NCBI RefSeq assembly: GCF_028283705.1
Contig: NZ_JAPWKD010000034.1
Location: forward strand, 186,001 to 250,000
Direction of reading: 5' to 3'
From: Pantoea sp.
Lineage (GTDB): Bacteria > Pseudomonadota > Gammaproteobacteria > Enterobacterales > Enterobacteriaceae
DNA length: 64,000 bases
This document shows, one piece after another, positions 35,055-42,701 of the stretch (its first letter is position 1; each line of letters opens with the position of its first letter). The notes beneath the pieces were generated by a model. It worked only from the letters and a program-made list of their open reading frames with translations. It ran no database searches and was not told the DNA's origin. Both the position numbers and the translations under genes were made by a program.

Positions 35055-36160
35055 CGGCGATTAGCGGCGTGGGCGGCAAGCTGCCTGCGGCGTTCCTGCT
35101 GGAGATTGAGGGTTATCGGTTGCTCTGGGATTGTGGTGCGGGTCCGCAACCTGGCGTGCGGCCGGATATCGATGCCATTGGTCAGGTGGATGCCCTTTGT
35201 CTGACCCATTCACATATTGATCATGCTGCCTCGCTGGATTGCTGGGCGCGTATCGGTTCACCGCTGGTGTACGCCACCGAACAGACCTGGCTGCAATTGC
35301 ATGATGCACCGGTCGCGATGCATGCCCGACGTCAGCTGCCGCTGCGCGGGCAGACGGCTCTGGGGCCGTTCAATCTGTTTACCGGTCGCAGCGGGCATTC
35401 GCCCGGTTCGGTGTGGTTTCATCTGCCGCTGGCGGGGGGCATTACTTATATGGGCGACTGGAGTCGTGAGTCGCTGTTATTACCGTTTGACTGCCCGCCG
35501 GGCGCGAAGCTGCTGATTACCGATGCGTCTTACGGCGATCGGGTACAACGTCTCAGTGAACAGATGGATGCACTGGCGCAGGCCGCGGCTGGCGGGGCGG
35601 TAATCGCGGTGCCTGAGCATGGCCGCGGGCCGGAAGTGGCGTTGCAACTGGTGGCGCGCGGGTTAACCGTGCAACTCTGCCCTCAGGTACGGAGCGAAGT
35701 GGCGCAGCTGCTGGCACTGGATAAATTGCCTGCCAGCGCGTCGCTGGCATTGCTGCGTTTGTTGCAACAACCGCAGCCAGACCAGTGGCTGCCCGCAAGC
35801 GTGATTGTCGCCGCTGATGCGGTGGCGGATGAGGGGCTGGCGGCAGAGCTGAGCGGGCAGGCGGGCTTTCGCTTTATCTTCAGTAGTCATGTCGCAGCGG
35901 GTACGCGTGCCGCGCAGTTATTGGCGCAACGCCAGGCGCGCTGGTTGCCGTGGAATGTGCATCCACCGCTCGATGATCAACTCTGGTTGATTGGCAAAAC
36001 CGGCGCGCAACGCGTGATTCCTGCCTTTGTGGAACCTTCGCAGTGTAAGCAATTTGCCGGGCTGGCACCTCTCTGCTGGCAGCGACAGATTTCACTGCCA
36101 TCCCATGCCGATACCCCGCGCTTTCCTGTTGAACATCGTCAACGCAGCATAATTAATTAA
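35042..36160 (+). CDS. Metallo-beta-lactamase-fold hydrolase of the ABC operon
   Basis: 372 residues. The MBL metal site is visible as LTHSHIDHAASL (near 58, HxHxDH), a further His in GHSPGSVWF and Asp in YMGDWS. The chain continues past the core with a beta-CASP-like or mixed domain (about 180-330), as in RNA-processing and some phosphodiesterase relatives. Start taken at ATG 35042 (MASVTAISGVGG), with AGGGGG upstream, inside the permease gene. Being coupled to a Pho-box-preceded importer, it may process the imported compound, for instance a cyclic or diester phosphorus compound; this is inference. No signal peptide. Confidence 0.8.
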   Translation: MASVTAISGVGGKLPAAFLLEIEGYRLLWDCGAGPQPGVRPDIDAIGQVDALCLTHSHIDHAASLDCWARIGSPLVYATEQTWLQLHDAPVAMHARRQLPLRGQTALGPFNLFTGRSGHSPGSVWFHLPLAGGITYMGDWSRESLLLPFDCPPGAKLLITDASYGDRVQRLSEQMDALAQAAAGGAVIAVPEHGRGPEVALQLVARGLTVQLCPQVRSEVAQLLALDKLPASASLALLRLLQQPQPDQWLPASVIVAADAVADEGLAAELSGQAGFRFIFSSHVAAGTRAAQLLAQRQARWLPWNVHPPLDDQLWLIGKTGAQRVIPAFVEPSQCKQFAGLAPLCWQRQISLPSHADTPRFPVEHRQRSIIN

Positions 36161-36169
36161 GTATCCCAC

Positions 36170-36196
36170 TGAACGTTTTCTCGCCACAGCCGATAA
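36170..36196 (+). promoter_or_regulatory. FliA (sigma-28)-like promoter of the PAS-GGDEF-EAL gene
   Basis: TGAACGTT, 11-bp spacer, GCCGATAA. The -10 is a perfect sigma-28 match; the -35 (consensus TAAAGTTT) matches five of eight. Leader of about 125 nt to the ATG at 36328. Confidence 0.5.
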
Positions 36197-36327
36197 CCAA
36201 ACTACCAACTTGTGCCTGTTAGCTGATAGCGCTTGTCAACGCTGCGTATTTGCTATTAAGTCTGCAGAGCAATTAAGAATTTTCCTGGGATGCCAGGTGT
36301 CACAAGGCCAGCAATAGGCAAATAACA

Positions 36328-39177
36328 ATGGATAATAATTCTGACGGCATGTATCGGCTGCTAGTGCAGAGCGTGCTTGATTACGCGATTTTTATGCTCA
36401 AGCCCGACGGTACGGTGGCGAGCTGGAACGCGGGTGCGCAACGCGCCAAAAACTACACCGCTGAAGAAATCATCGGCAAGAATTTCGCGTTATTTTACAG
36501 CGAAGATGACCGCAAAAATGGCGCACCGCATCGCGCTTTATCCACCGCCACCGCCACCGGACGTTTTGAGACTGAAGGCTGGCGCTACCGCAAAGACGGC
36601 AGCGCTTTCTGGGCCCATGTGATTATTGATGCCATCCGTGATGAATACGGTGAGCTACTCGGTTTTGCCAAAATTACCCGGGATTGCACCCGGCAGCAGA
36701 CATTACAGCGCAAACAGCGAGAGCAGGAAGAACGCTTCCGCCTGCTGGTGGAGGGCGTTACTGATTACGCCATCTATATGCTGGATCTGGATGGTAACGT
36801 CGAAAACTGGAATGCCGGGGCGCAACGTGCCAAAGGCTATGTCGCTGAAGAGATCGTCGGCCAGAATTTTTCCCGTTTCTACAGCGCCCAGGATCGTCTC
36901 AACCATATCCCGGAAAAGAATCTGGGGATTGCCTTTAAAACCGGTCGTTTTGAGGATGAAGGTTGGCGTTATCGCAAAGACGGCAGCGCCTTTTGGGCGC
37001 ACGTCATTATTGATGCGATACGTGATGACGCCGGGAAGCTGATTGGTTACGCCAAAATTACCCGCGACTGTACCGAACAGCAGGCGCTACTGCGCGCCCA
37101 GCGCGAACAGGAAAAGACCTTCCGTTTGCTGGTGGAAGGGGTGCGGGATTACGCCATTTATATGCTGGATGTGCATGGGATGGTGGTGAACTGGAATACG
37201 GGGGCACAGCGAGCCAAAGGCTATCGCTCGGAAGAGATTGTTGGCCAGCATTTTTCGGTGTTCTACGGCGCGCAGGAGCGCCAGTCGAAAGCGCCTGATG
37301 CCAATCTGGGCATCGCGCTGAAAACCGGTCGCTTTGAAGACGAAGGCTGGCGTTACCGTAAAGACGGTTCGGCATTCTGGGCGCATGTGATCATTGATGC
37401 TATCCACAATGAAGAGGGGCGGCTGATTGGTTTCGCCAAAATTACCCGCGACATTACCGAGCGACGTGAACACGAGCAGCAACTGCTGCGCGCGCGGGAT
37501 CTGGCAGAAGCGCAAAGCACCAAAGCTTCTGAGATATCAAAATTCCTCGATAATATCATCAGCAATATACCGTCCTGCGTGATTGTCGAAGATGCCATCA
37601 GTCGCGAGATCCTGATGGTGAATGATAAAGCCGAGCAGCTGTTTGGCATCAATAAGATGCTGATCATGCATAAGCGACCACATGAATGTATGTCGGCGGA
37701 ACTGAGTGATTACTTCAATAGCCTGGCGGATATTGCGTTACGCAGCGAAGGCATGCATACCCGTGAACAGCTGCTGCTGACGGCAAGCGGCGAGCGTATT
37801 CTGCATACCCGCGCCGCCACCATTGCCGGCAAAGATTTACGCCAGAATTTTGTCATGCTGATTGTGGAGGACGTGACCGATCAGCGTGAAGCCGATGCCC
37901 GTATTCACCATATGGCGCATCACGATAACCTGACCAGCCTGCCAAACCGTATTTTGTTCCGCCAGAAGCTCAGCGAGGCATTACGCGCCGATCACCAAAG
38001 TGGTCATGCCATTGCCACCCTGTGTCTCGATCTGGATAACTTCAAAAACGTTAATGATGCGCTGGGACACCAGATTGGTGACGATCTGCTGAGAACGGTG
38101 GCGAAACGTCTGCGTAATGTGCTGCGTGACCACGACACGCTGGCACGAATCGGTGGTGATGAATTTGCCATCGTGCTGCCCAGCGTGCGTAACGCTGATG
38201 AAGCGGCGGTGGTGGCGCAGCGATTGATTGAAGCCATCCGTCCCCCGGTGAACCTGGAAGGACATAATCTGTCGGTGGGCCTGAGCGTGGGTATCGCGCT
38301 GAGTTCACAGGCCATCAATACGCCGGAACAGTTGCTGCGCTGTGCTGATATGGCGCTGTATGAAGCCAAGCGCAATGGCCGCAATCGCTGCGAACACTTT
38401 ACGCTGGAGATGGACGATTTGGCGCGCAGCCGTCGGGTGATCGAAAACGATCTGCGTGATGCGATCAGCGGTCGTCAACTGAGGTTGTACTATCAACCGA
38501 TCACTGATGGTGATGAGAAAGGGATCATTGGCTATGAAGCGCTGATGCGCTGGCATCACCCGATCAAAGGGTTGATCATGCCGAATGATTTTATTCCGAT
38601 CGCCGAAGAGACCGGATTGATTCATCTGCTGGGAGCCTATGCGCTGTATGAAGCCTGTCGCGAAGCGGCAAGCTGGGAAGGTGAGCAGTCGGTATCGGTT
38701 AACCTGTCGCCGTTGCAGTTTAAGAACAGCTCGCTGGTGTCGGTGGTAGAGGGGGCGTTACGTGAGTCAGGACTGGCACCGCATCGTCTTGAAGTCGAGA
38801 TTACCGAATCGGTATTGCTGGATGACACGCTTGGCAATATCCGCACCCTGCAAAACCTGAAAGCGCTGGGTGTGCAGATTGCGCTGGATGACTTCGGCAC
38901 CGGTTATTCGTCGCTCAGCTATTTGCGATCCTTCCCGTTCGATAAGATCAAAATCGACAAGTCGTTTATCAACGATATGGGGGACAGTCGGGAAGCGCTG
39001 GCGATTATCCGCGCCATCACCGGGATGAGCCGTAGTCTGGATATTCAGATCACCGCCGAAGGGGTGGAGAGCAGTGAGCAGTTCGCCAAATTGCGCGAAG
39101 AAGGCTGCACGTTGTTCCAGGGGTATCTGTTCGGTCGCCCGCAGCCGTCGGAGCTGCGTCTGAAAACGCTGGAATAA
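36328..39177 (+). CDS. PAS-PAS-PAS-PAS-GGDEF-EAL c-di-GMP protein
   Basis: 949 residues, cytoplasmic. Three nearly identical PAS domains occupy about residues 9-125, 138-253 and 266-380 (period about 128), each with DYAI(F/Y)ML, WN(A/T)GAQRAK, FWAHVIIDAI and FAKITRD or YAKITRD. A less similar fourth PAS follows (about 400-525). Then GGDEF (ARIGGDEFAIV) with an intact RxxD inhibitory site (RDHD) and EAL (GYEALMRWHHP, DDFGTGYSSLSYLR), both apparently active. Phytochrome-like PAS of this kind often bind a flavin or haem, but no ligand residue can be named. It stands alone, behind a FliA-like promoter, with palindromic repeats after it. Confidence 0.93.
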   Translation: MDNNSDGMYRLLVQSVLDYAIFMLKPDGTVASWNAGAQRAKNYTAEEIIGKNFALFYSEDDRKNGAPHRALSTATATGRFETEGWRYRKDGSAFWAHVIIDAIRDEYGELLGFAKITRDCTRQQTLQRKQREQEERFRLLVEGVTDYAIYMLDLDGNVENWNAGAQRAKGYVAEEIVGQNFSRFYSAQDRLNHIPEKNLGIAFKTGRFEDEGWRYRKDGSAFWAHVIIDAIRDDAGKLIGYAKITRDCTEQQALLRAQREQEKTFRLLVEGVRDYAIYMLDVHGMVVNWNTGAQRAKGYRSEEIVGQHFSVFYGAQERQSKAPDANLGIALKTGRFEDEGWRYRKDGSAFWAHVIIDAIHNEEGRLIGFAKITRDITERREHEQQLLRARDLAEAQSTKASEISKFLDNIISNIPSCVIVEDAISREILMVNDKAEQLFGINKMLIMHKRPHECMSAELSDYFNSLADIALRSEGMHTREQLLLTASGERILHTRAATIAGKDLRQNFVMLIVEDVTDQREADARIHHMAHHDNLTSLPNRILFRQKLSEALRADHQSGHAIATLCLDLDNFKNVNDALGHQIGDDLLRTVAKRLRNVLRDHDTLARIGGDEFAIVLPSVRNADEAAVVAQRLIEAIRPPVNLEGHNLSVGLSVGIALSSQAINTPEQLLRCADMALYEAKRNGRNRCEHFTLEMDDLARSRRVIENDLRDAISGRQLRLYYQPITDGDEKGIIGYEALMRWHHPIKGLIMPNDFIPIAEETGLIHLLGAYALYEACREAASWEGEQSVSVNLSPLQFKNSSLVSVVEGALRESGLAPHRLEVEITESVLLDDTLGNIRTLQNLKALGVQIALDDFGTGYSSLSYLRSFPFDKIKIDKSFINDMGDSREALAIIRAITGMSRSLDIQITAEGVESSEQFAKLREEGCTLFQGYLFGRPQPSELRLKTLE

Positions 39178-39186
39178 TGGCAAAAA

Positions 39187-39257
39187 CCGTAGCGGTGTGA
39201 TTTATCACGCAATTGCGCCAGTGCGGGTAAAACCCGCGCGATGAATCGCGCCGCTAC
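39187..39257. repeat. Palindromic repeat cluster, copy 4 (partial and full)
   Basis: Two family members side by side: a half copy (GTAGCGGTGTGATTTATCAC from 39189) and a second (CGCGCGATGAATCGCGCCGC to 39257), with an extra hairpin GCGGGT-AAA-ACCCGC between them. Marks the edge between the conserved-GC region and the AT-rich islet. Confidence 0.7.
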
Positions 39258-39393
39258 AACTAAATGATCTTACGTGATGGGTTGAGCAAGGTCGTCTACC
39301 CACCTTTTCAGAAAATTTGATAGTTGATTAACCCTTTGATTCAGGAGTATTAGACATAAGTAAAATTGGCATGTTAGTTAAACAGCAGGAAAG

Positions 39394-39437
39394 AAACACG
39401 TCAGGATCTTCACTGAAAAGTGAACGTGTTTTTATTT
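39394..39437 (+). terminator. Terminator-like structure upstream of the muramidase gene
   Basis: Stem AAACACGT / ACGTGTTT stacked on TCACT-GAAA-AGTGA, with TTTTTATTT after it. A 22-codon frame (39371-39439) ends in it. It may end an upstream transcript or attenuate the islet genes. Confidence 0.5.
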
Positions 39438-39466
39438 AAGGATGTTTTAATAAAGGGATATTTAAA

Positions 39467-40060
39467 ATGGATAAAACAGGTATTTCAATTGGTCTGCTAA
39501 CTTATATGTCTGAAGGAAATGATAACCCAGACTCAATGTTTTTTAGTAGAAAAATACATCATCCCAGTACTGCCTCGGGCGTAACGATTGGTAGGGGGTA
39601 TGATATGAAACATAGAACAAAACAAAGTATTATTCATGACTTAATTTCAGCTGGTGTATCACCCAGGCAGGCTGAAGACATATCCAACGCTGCCCATTTA
39701 TCTGGTGCTAAAGCCGAAGGTTTTGTGGAGAAGAATCGTGATTTGATTGGTGAGATATCCATTAAGCAGCAAGTTTCTTTATTTAATAATACGTATAAAC
39801 TTTACATCAGCAGGGCGGAGGCCAGATATAAAGCTAAAACTGCTATGATTACAGGCGCGTGTTCATGGCGAAATCTCAACCCGATTATCAGGGATGTGCT
39901 GATCGATATCGTTTATCAGGGCATGGAAGGAACTCAGATTATGACAGTTTCATCGTCAAACAATATAGATGATTTGATATATTTTTTAAAAAACACTCCT
40001 GTATACTTACAATTTGAAAGAGGTAGGAATAGAATCGGTTACTTAACGTCTCATTGTTGA
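39467..40060 (+). CDS. Pesticin/T4-lysozyme-like muramidase, candidate secreted effector
   Basis: 197 residues. The start MSEGN near residue 14 and GVTIGRGYDMKHR near residue 38 match the pattern of T4-lysozyme-like muramidases (catalytic Glu in EG, Thr in TIGxGxD; here Glu16 and Thr40), as in the catalytic domain of pesticin. Such enzymes cut the glycan strands of peptidoglycan. There is no signal peptide or delivery domain, so it may travel by a type VI or other system not in this window. AAGGGA lies upstream of the ATG. The gene is AT-rich and has codon use unlike its neighbours, suggesting recent gain. The next gene, 15 bp on, encodes a periplasmic LprI-like protein, a plausible immunity partner. 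Confidence 0.7.
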   Translation: MDKTGISIGLLTYMSEGNDNPDSMFFSRKIHHPSTASGVTIGRGYDMKHRTKQSIIHDLISAGVSPRQAEDISNAAHLSGAKAEGFVEKNRDLIGEISIKQQVSLFNNTYKLYISRAEARYKAKTAMITGACSWRNLNPIIRDVLIDIVYQGMEGTQIMTVSSSNNIDDLIYFLKNTPVYLQFERGRNRIGYLTSHC

Positions 40061-40075
40061 TTTTAGGGATGTCAT

Positions 40076-40516
40076 ATGGAATTTTTAAAGTTTCCTTTTA
40101 TTATCGCACTCGCTTTTTTCTGTAGCTCAACTATAGCTTCGTCCATAAATGATTACAATTCTCTTGATAAACTAAAAAAATTGGATGCTGTTTCATGTCA
40201 GGGGGTTAAAGAGTCGGATGGATATTCCGGTCTGTCCTGGTGTATTGATCGTGTCTATGTTGAATCAAACGAAAAAATTAAAAAAAGAGTGGCGGAATAT
40301 AAAACGATATTGAAAAGGTCTGACGATAAAAAGTATCTATTAGCATTTGAGTCGGCGCAAAAGGCATGGGAGGAATATAAGGTAAAACAATGCTCATGGG
40401 AAACAATATCGACGGTTAAAAATAGCGATGCATACAATTATCTTAATTCTCTGTGTGGATTAACAGAGAATTATAACAGACTATCATCGCTTAAGGTTGA
40501 CCCTGCTATACCATAA
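40076..40516 (+). CDS. LprI-like (DUF1311) periplasmic protein, candidate immunity protein
   Basis: 146 residues: a signal peptide (KFPFIIALAFFCSSTIASS, cleavage near residue 22) and a small helical domain with the LprI/DUF1311 pattern FESAQKAWEEYKVKQC. Four Cys residues in the mature part could form two disulfides. Proteins of this family include the lysozyme inhibitor LprI of Mycobacterium. Placed 15 bp after a muramidase with no signal peptide, it would protect the cell's own wall in the periplasm. AGGGATG precedes the ATG. AT-rich like its partner. Confidence 0.7.
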   Translation: MEFLKFPFIIALAFFCSSTIASSINDYNSLDKLKKLDAVSCQGVKESDGYSGLSWCIDRVYVESNEKIKKRVAEYKTILKRSDDKKYLLAFESAQKAWEEYKVKQCSWETISTVKNSDAYNYLNSLCGLTENYNRLSSLKVDPAIP

Positions 40517-40557
40517 TGATTGGGTTTGGTGTGGCGGCTGGAGCAGTTGATAAAAGA

Positions 40558-40577
40558 CGGCCCGCTAATGCGGGCCG
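40558..40577 (-). terminator. Rho-independent terminator of ftnA
   Basis: On the minus strand: CGGCCCGC, ATTA loop, GCGGGCCG, then TCTTTTATC. Confidence 0.85.
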
Positions 40578-40585
40578 CTTCAAAC

Positions 40586-41092
40586 TTATGCACCGTGGCT
40601 TTCGGTGTTCATTCGTCCCAGATCTTTGTCGATCAGGAACAGGCCTTCGCCTTTGTTGCCTACCAGCGCCAGTTTATCCAGCACGGTTTTGAACAGTTTC
40701 TCTTCTTCATGCTGCTCGGCCACGTACCACTGCAGGAAGTTAAAAGTGGAGTAATCCTGGGTGGTCATTGCAGCATGCGCCAGCTCATTAATTTTGCTGG
40801 TGATCAGCTTTTCATGATTCAGGGTTTCTTCGAACAGCTCAGCCAGTGAGTTCCAGCTGATCGGCGGTGCTGCAATGCTGCCCAGAACCGGCAATGCACC
40901 GGTGTCGCTCAGGTAATCGAACAGGCGCTGCATATGTTCCATCTCTTCGCGTGAATGCATTTTCAGGAAGGACGCTGCACCTTCGTAGCCTTTGTCGCTG
41001 CACCAGGCGCTCATTTGCAGATAGAGGTTGGCAGAGAAGAATTCCAGATTCAGTTGGTCGTTCAGACGTGCGGTCATTTCAGCGGTTAACAT
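40586..41092 (-). CDS. ftnA: Bacterial non-haem ferritin FtnA
   Basis: 168 residues, a 24-mer iron-storage protein. Start at ATG 41092 (MLTAEMTARLNDQLN), with AAGGA eight bases upstream; the longer in-frame start 51 bp earlier does not match the family. Ferroxidase residues are visible: Glu in NLEFFSANLYLQMS, Glu/His in SREEMEHMQRLF, and later Glu in WYVAEQHEEEKLF. Cytoplasmic. An inverted repeat with T/A tracts lies just upstream. Unrelated in function to the islet genes before it, so the islet was inserted between it and the PAS gene. Confidence 0.95.
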   Translation of the reverse strand: MLTAEMTARLNDQLNLEFFSANLYLQMSAWCSDKGYEGAASFLKMHSREEMEHMQRLFDYLSDTGALPVLGSIAAPPISWNSLAELFEETLNHEKLITSKINELAHAAMTTQDYSTFNFLQWYVAEQHEEEKLFKTVLDKLALVGNKGEGLFLIDKDLGRMNTESHGA

Positions 41093-41145
41093 GGCTGATT
41101 CCTTTTTAAATTTTTTAGGTGAGTGCGGTGAATTATGCATCAATA

Positions 41146-41184
41146 TTCACTTTTTTGTGAAGTGATTTTGACAAAAAAAGTGAA
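41146..41184. repeat. Long inverted repeat upstream of ftnA
   Basis: TTCACTTTTTTGT (41146-41158) and ACAAAAAAAGTGAA (41171-41184) with a 12-bp spacer; 13-14 bp arms that differ by one T:A. It lies in the promoter region of ftnA, 54 bp from its start. Confidence 0.6.
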
Positions 41185-41269
41185 TTTATCTTATTGATTA
41201 TAAATGGAATTATTCAGGTTTTTGAATGCGACCGATTATCATTTTTGTCTTCCTTCCAGCCGCGTCCGT

Positions 41270-41286
41270 TGCACCATATTGGTGCT
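41270..41286. promoter_or_regulatory. NtrC-type site 1 for the yjiH operon
   Basis: TGCACC-N5-GGTGCT, one mismatch to the dyad. About 210 bp upstream of the -24 element. Confidence 0.6.
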
Positions 41287-41293
41287 ATAACCT

Positions 41294-41310
41294 TGCCTTA
41301 TGGTTGTGCA
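41294..41310. promoter_or_regulatory. NtrC-type site 2 for the yjiH operon (weaker)
   Basis: TGC-N11-GCA, keeping only the outer bases of the dyad, centred 24 bp from site 1. Confidence 0.35.
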
Positions 41311-41481
41311 ACGTAGTTCGGATTGAGTTTATTTTCAGCAATCTGCTTCCCGGCTGAAAATATTAACCGGCGTAAATAAAGAGCACACAGATTATTTTAT
41401 GGCGGTGGAAGGATTGATATTTCGTCAGTTTCATTGTTACTGAACATAATTGATGGTTTCGCAATTAAATAAAATGCCAGC

Positions 41482-41497
41482 TGGCATAAATCCTGCT
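41482..41497 (+). promoter_or_regulatory. Sigma-54 promoter of the yjiH operon
   Basis: TGGCATAAATCCTGCT, -24 TGGCAT and -12 TGCT with exact spacing. Transcription start expected near 41509, 51 nt before the ATG. Confidence 0.72.
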
Positions 41498-41559
41498 TAG
41501 AACTCAGTTCCATATATTGCAACTTGCCTGGTCGAAAATAACACCAGCAGGAGGGTTTT

Positions 41560-42228
41560 ATGTCAGAAGAAAAAATCATCGCCGCACCTGACCGCGTGAC
41601 GGCAGGTATCGGCAGTTATATTGCGCTGGTGCTGGCCATTCTGTTTTTCTCCGGCCTGTTTTATAAGGTGGACGGTTTCAGCTGGCTGGGTGCATTTGAT
41701 TTCACCACGCTCGGTGGCAGCTTCGGCACCATGAAGGAGTCCGGCAATACCTTTCTCGGTTCGGGTGGCCTGAGCGCTAAAGCGGGCTTCCTGTTCGCGC
41801 TGTCGCTGGCTCCAACGGTGATGCTGGCGTTAGGTGTGCTGGAAATCTTCACCCATTACGGTGCGATTCGTGCCGCGCACAAGCTGCTGACGCCGCTGCT
41901 CAAACCGTTGATGGGGCTGCCGGGGCGTTGTGGTCTGGCGTTAATTACCGATCTGCAAAGTACTGATGCTGGCGCGGCGTTAACGAAAGAAATGTATGAC
42001 CAGCAACAGGTCAGCAAAAAAGATGTGGTGGTGATGAGTGCCTGGCAATATTCGGGTGCCGGTTTGATCAATAACTATTTTGCCATAGGTTCCGCCTTGT
42101 TTGCTTCCATGACGGTGCCGATCATTATTCCGCTGGTATTAATGTTTGTTCTCAAATTCGTCGGTGCGGCCTTTGTCCGTTTCATGTTAAATAGTATTTA
42201 CAAAAAGGATTTTGCTGATGTCAAATAA
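41560..42228 (+). CDS. yjiH: YjiH-family membrane protein (nucleoside-recognition/SpmA-like)
   Basis: 222 residues with about six membrane helices; resembles E. coli YjiH. Family text is GLFYKVDGFSWLGAFDF near residue 30 and GRCGLALITDLQSTDAGAAL near residue 120, the latter with the Gate/nucleoside-recognition pattern. With YjiG it is thought to form a two-subunit membrane unit; in E. coli the pair sits with the isoaspartyl dipeptidase iadA. AGGAGGG lies before the ATG. It may move a small peptide or amide that the M20 enzyme then hydrolyses; the substrate is unknown. Confidence 0.82.
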   Translation: MSEEKIIAAPDRVTAGIGSYIALVLAILFFSGLFYKVDGFSWLGAFDFTTLGGSFGTMKESGNTFLGSGGLSAKAGFLFALSLAPTVMLALGVLEIFTHYGAIRAAHKLLTPLLKPLMGLPGRCGLALITDLQSTDAGAALTKEMYDQQQVSKKDVVVMSAWQYSGAGLINNYFAIGSALFASMTVPIIIPLVLMFVLKFVGAAFVRFMLNSIYKKDFADVK

Positions 42229-42691
42229 CGTGCAGACGAAGGTCAATAATAATCCGTTCGATGTTTTTATTGTCGGCGCACGCAAAGGTTTTCATATTGC
42301 CATTCACAACCTGATGCCCAACGTGGTGATGGCCTATGTGCTGGCGGAAGTGCTGAATCTGCTCGGCATCATGCAATTTCTCGGACATGTTTTCGCGCCG
42401 GTGATGGGGCTGTTTGGCCTGCCGGGCGAAGCGATTACCGTGTTGCTGACCGCCTGGCTGTCCTCCTCGGCGGGAGTGGGGGTGGCAGTGAGCCTGCTGA
42501 CCAAAGGCCTGTTAAACGGCACTGATATTTCTATCCTCGCCCCGGCCATTTTCCTGATGGGGGCGCAGTTGCAGTACATGGGGCGTCTGCTGGGTGTGGC
42601 CGACGTACCAAAAAAATACTGGCCGCTGCTGATGCTGACCAGCATCATCAATGCAGTGATCGCCATGATTGTAATGCGTTTTTTTGTTTAG
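42218..42691 (+). CDS. yjiG: YjiG-family membrane protein (SpmB-like)
   Basis: 157 residues, four to five membrane helices, matching E. coli YjiG (about 153). Start at ATG 42218 (MSNNVQTKVNNNPF) with AAGGA eight bases upstream, overlapping the yjiH end by 11 bp. Conserved blocks are GARKGFHIAIHNLMPNVVMA near residue 20 and SSSAGVGVAVSLLTKG near residue 90. It pairs with YjiH; the fused relatives in other bacteria support a complex. Confidence 0.82.
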   Translation: MSNNVQTKVNNNPFDVFIVGARKGFHIAIHNLMPNVVMAYVLAEVLNLLGIMQFLGHVFAPVMGLFGLPGEAITVLLTAWLSSSAGVGVAVSLLTKGLLNGTDISILAPAIFLMGAQLQYMGRLLGVADVPKKYWPLLMLTSIINAVIAMIVMRFFV

Positions 42692-42701
42692 GAGCGAACA
42701 A

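Larger units (their letters stand above)
41093..41559. other. Divergent regulatory region between ftnA and the yjiH operon
   Basis: 467 bp without a gene, AT-rich. From the ftnA side it holds an inverted repeat (41146-41184), two NtrC-type sites (41270, 41294) and the sigma-54 promoter (41482) of the yjiH operon. I saw nothing in 41311-41481. Confidence 0.6.

Noticed and set aside
36352..37470. Regular repeats considered as a CRISPR-like or satellite array
   Set aside because: The repeats are coding, in frame and about 385 bp long; they are PAS domains.
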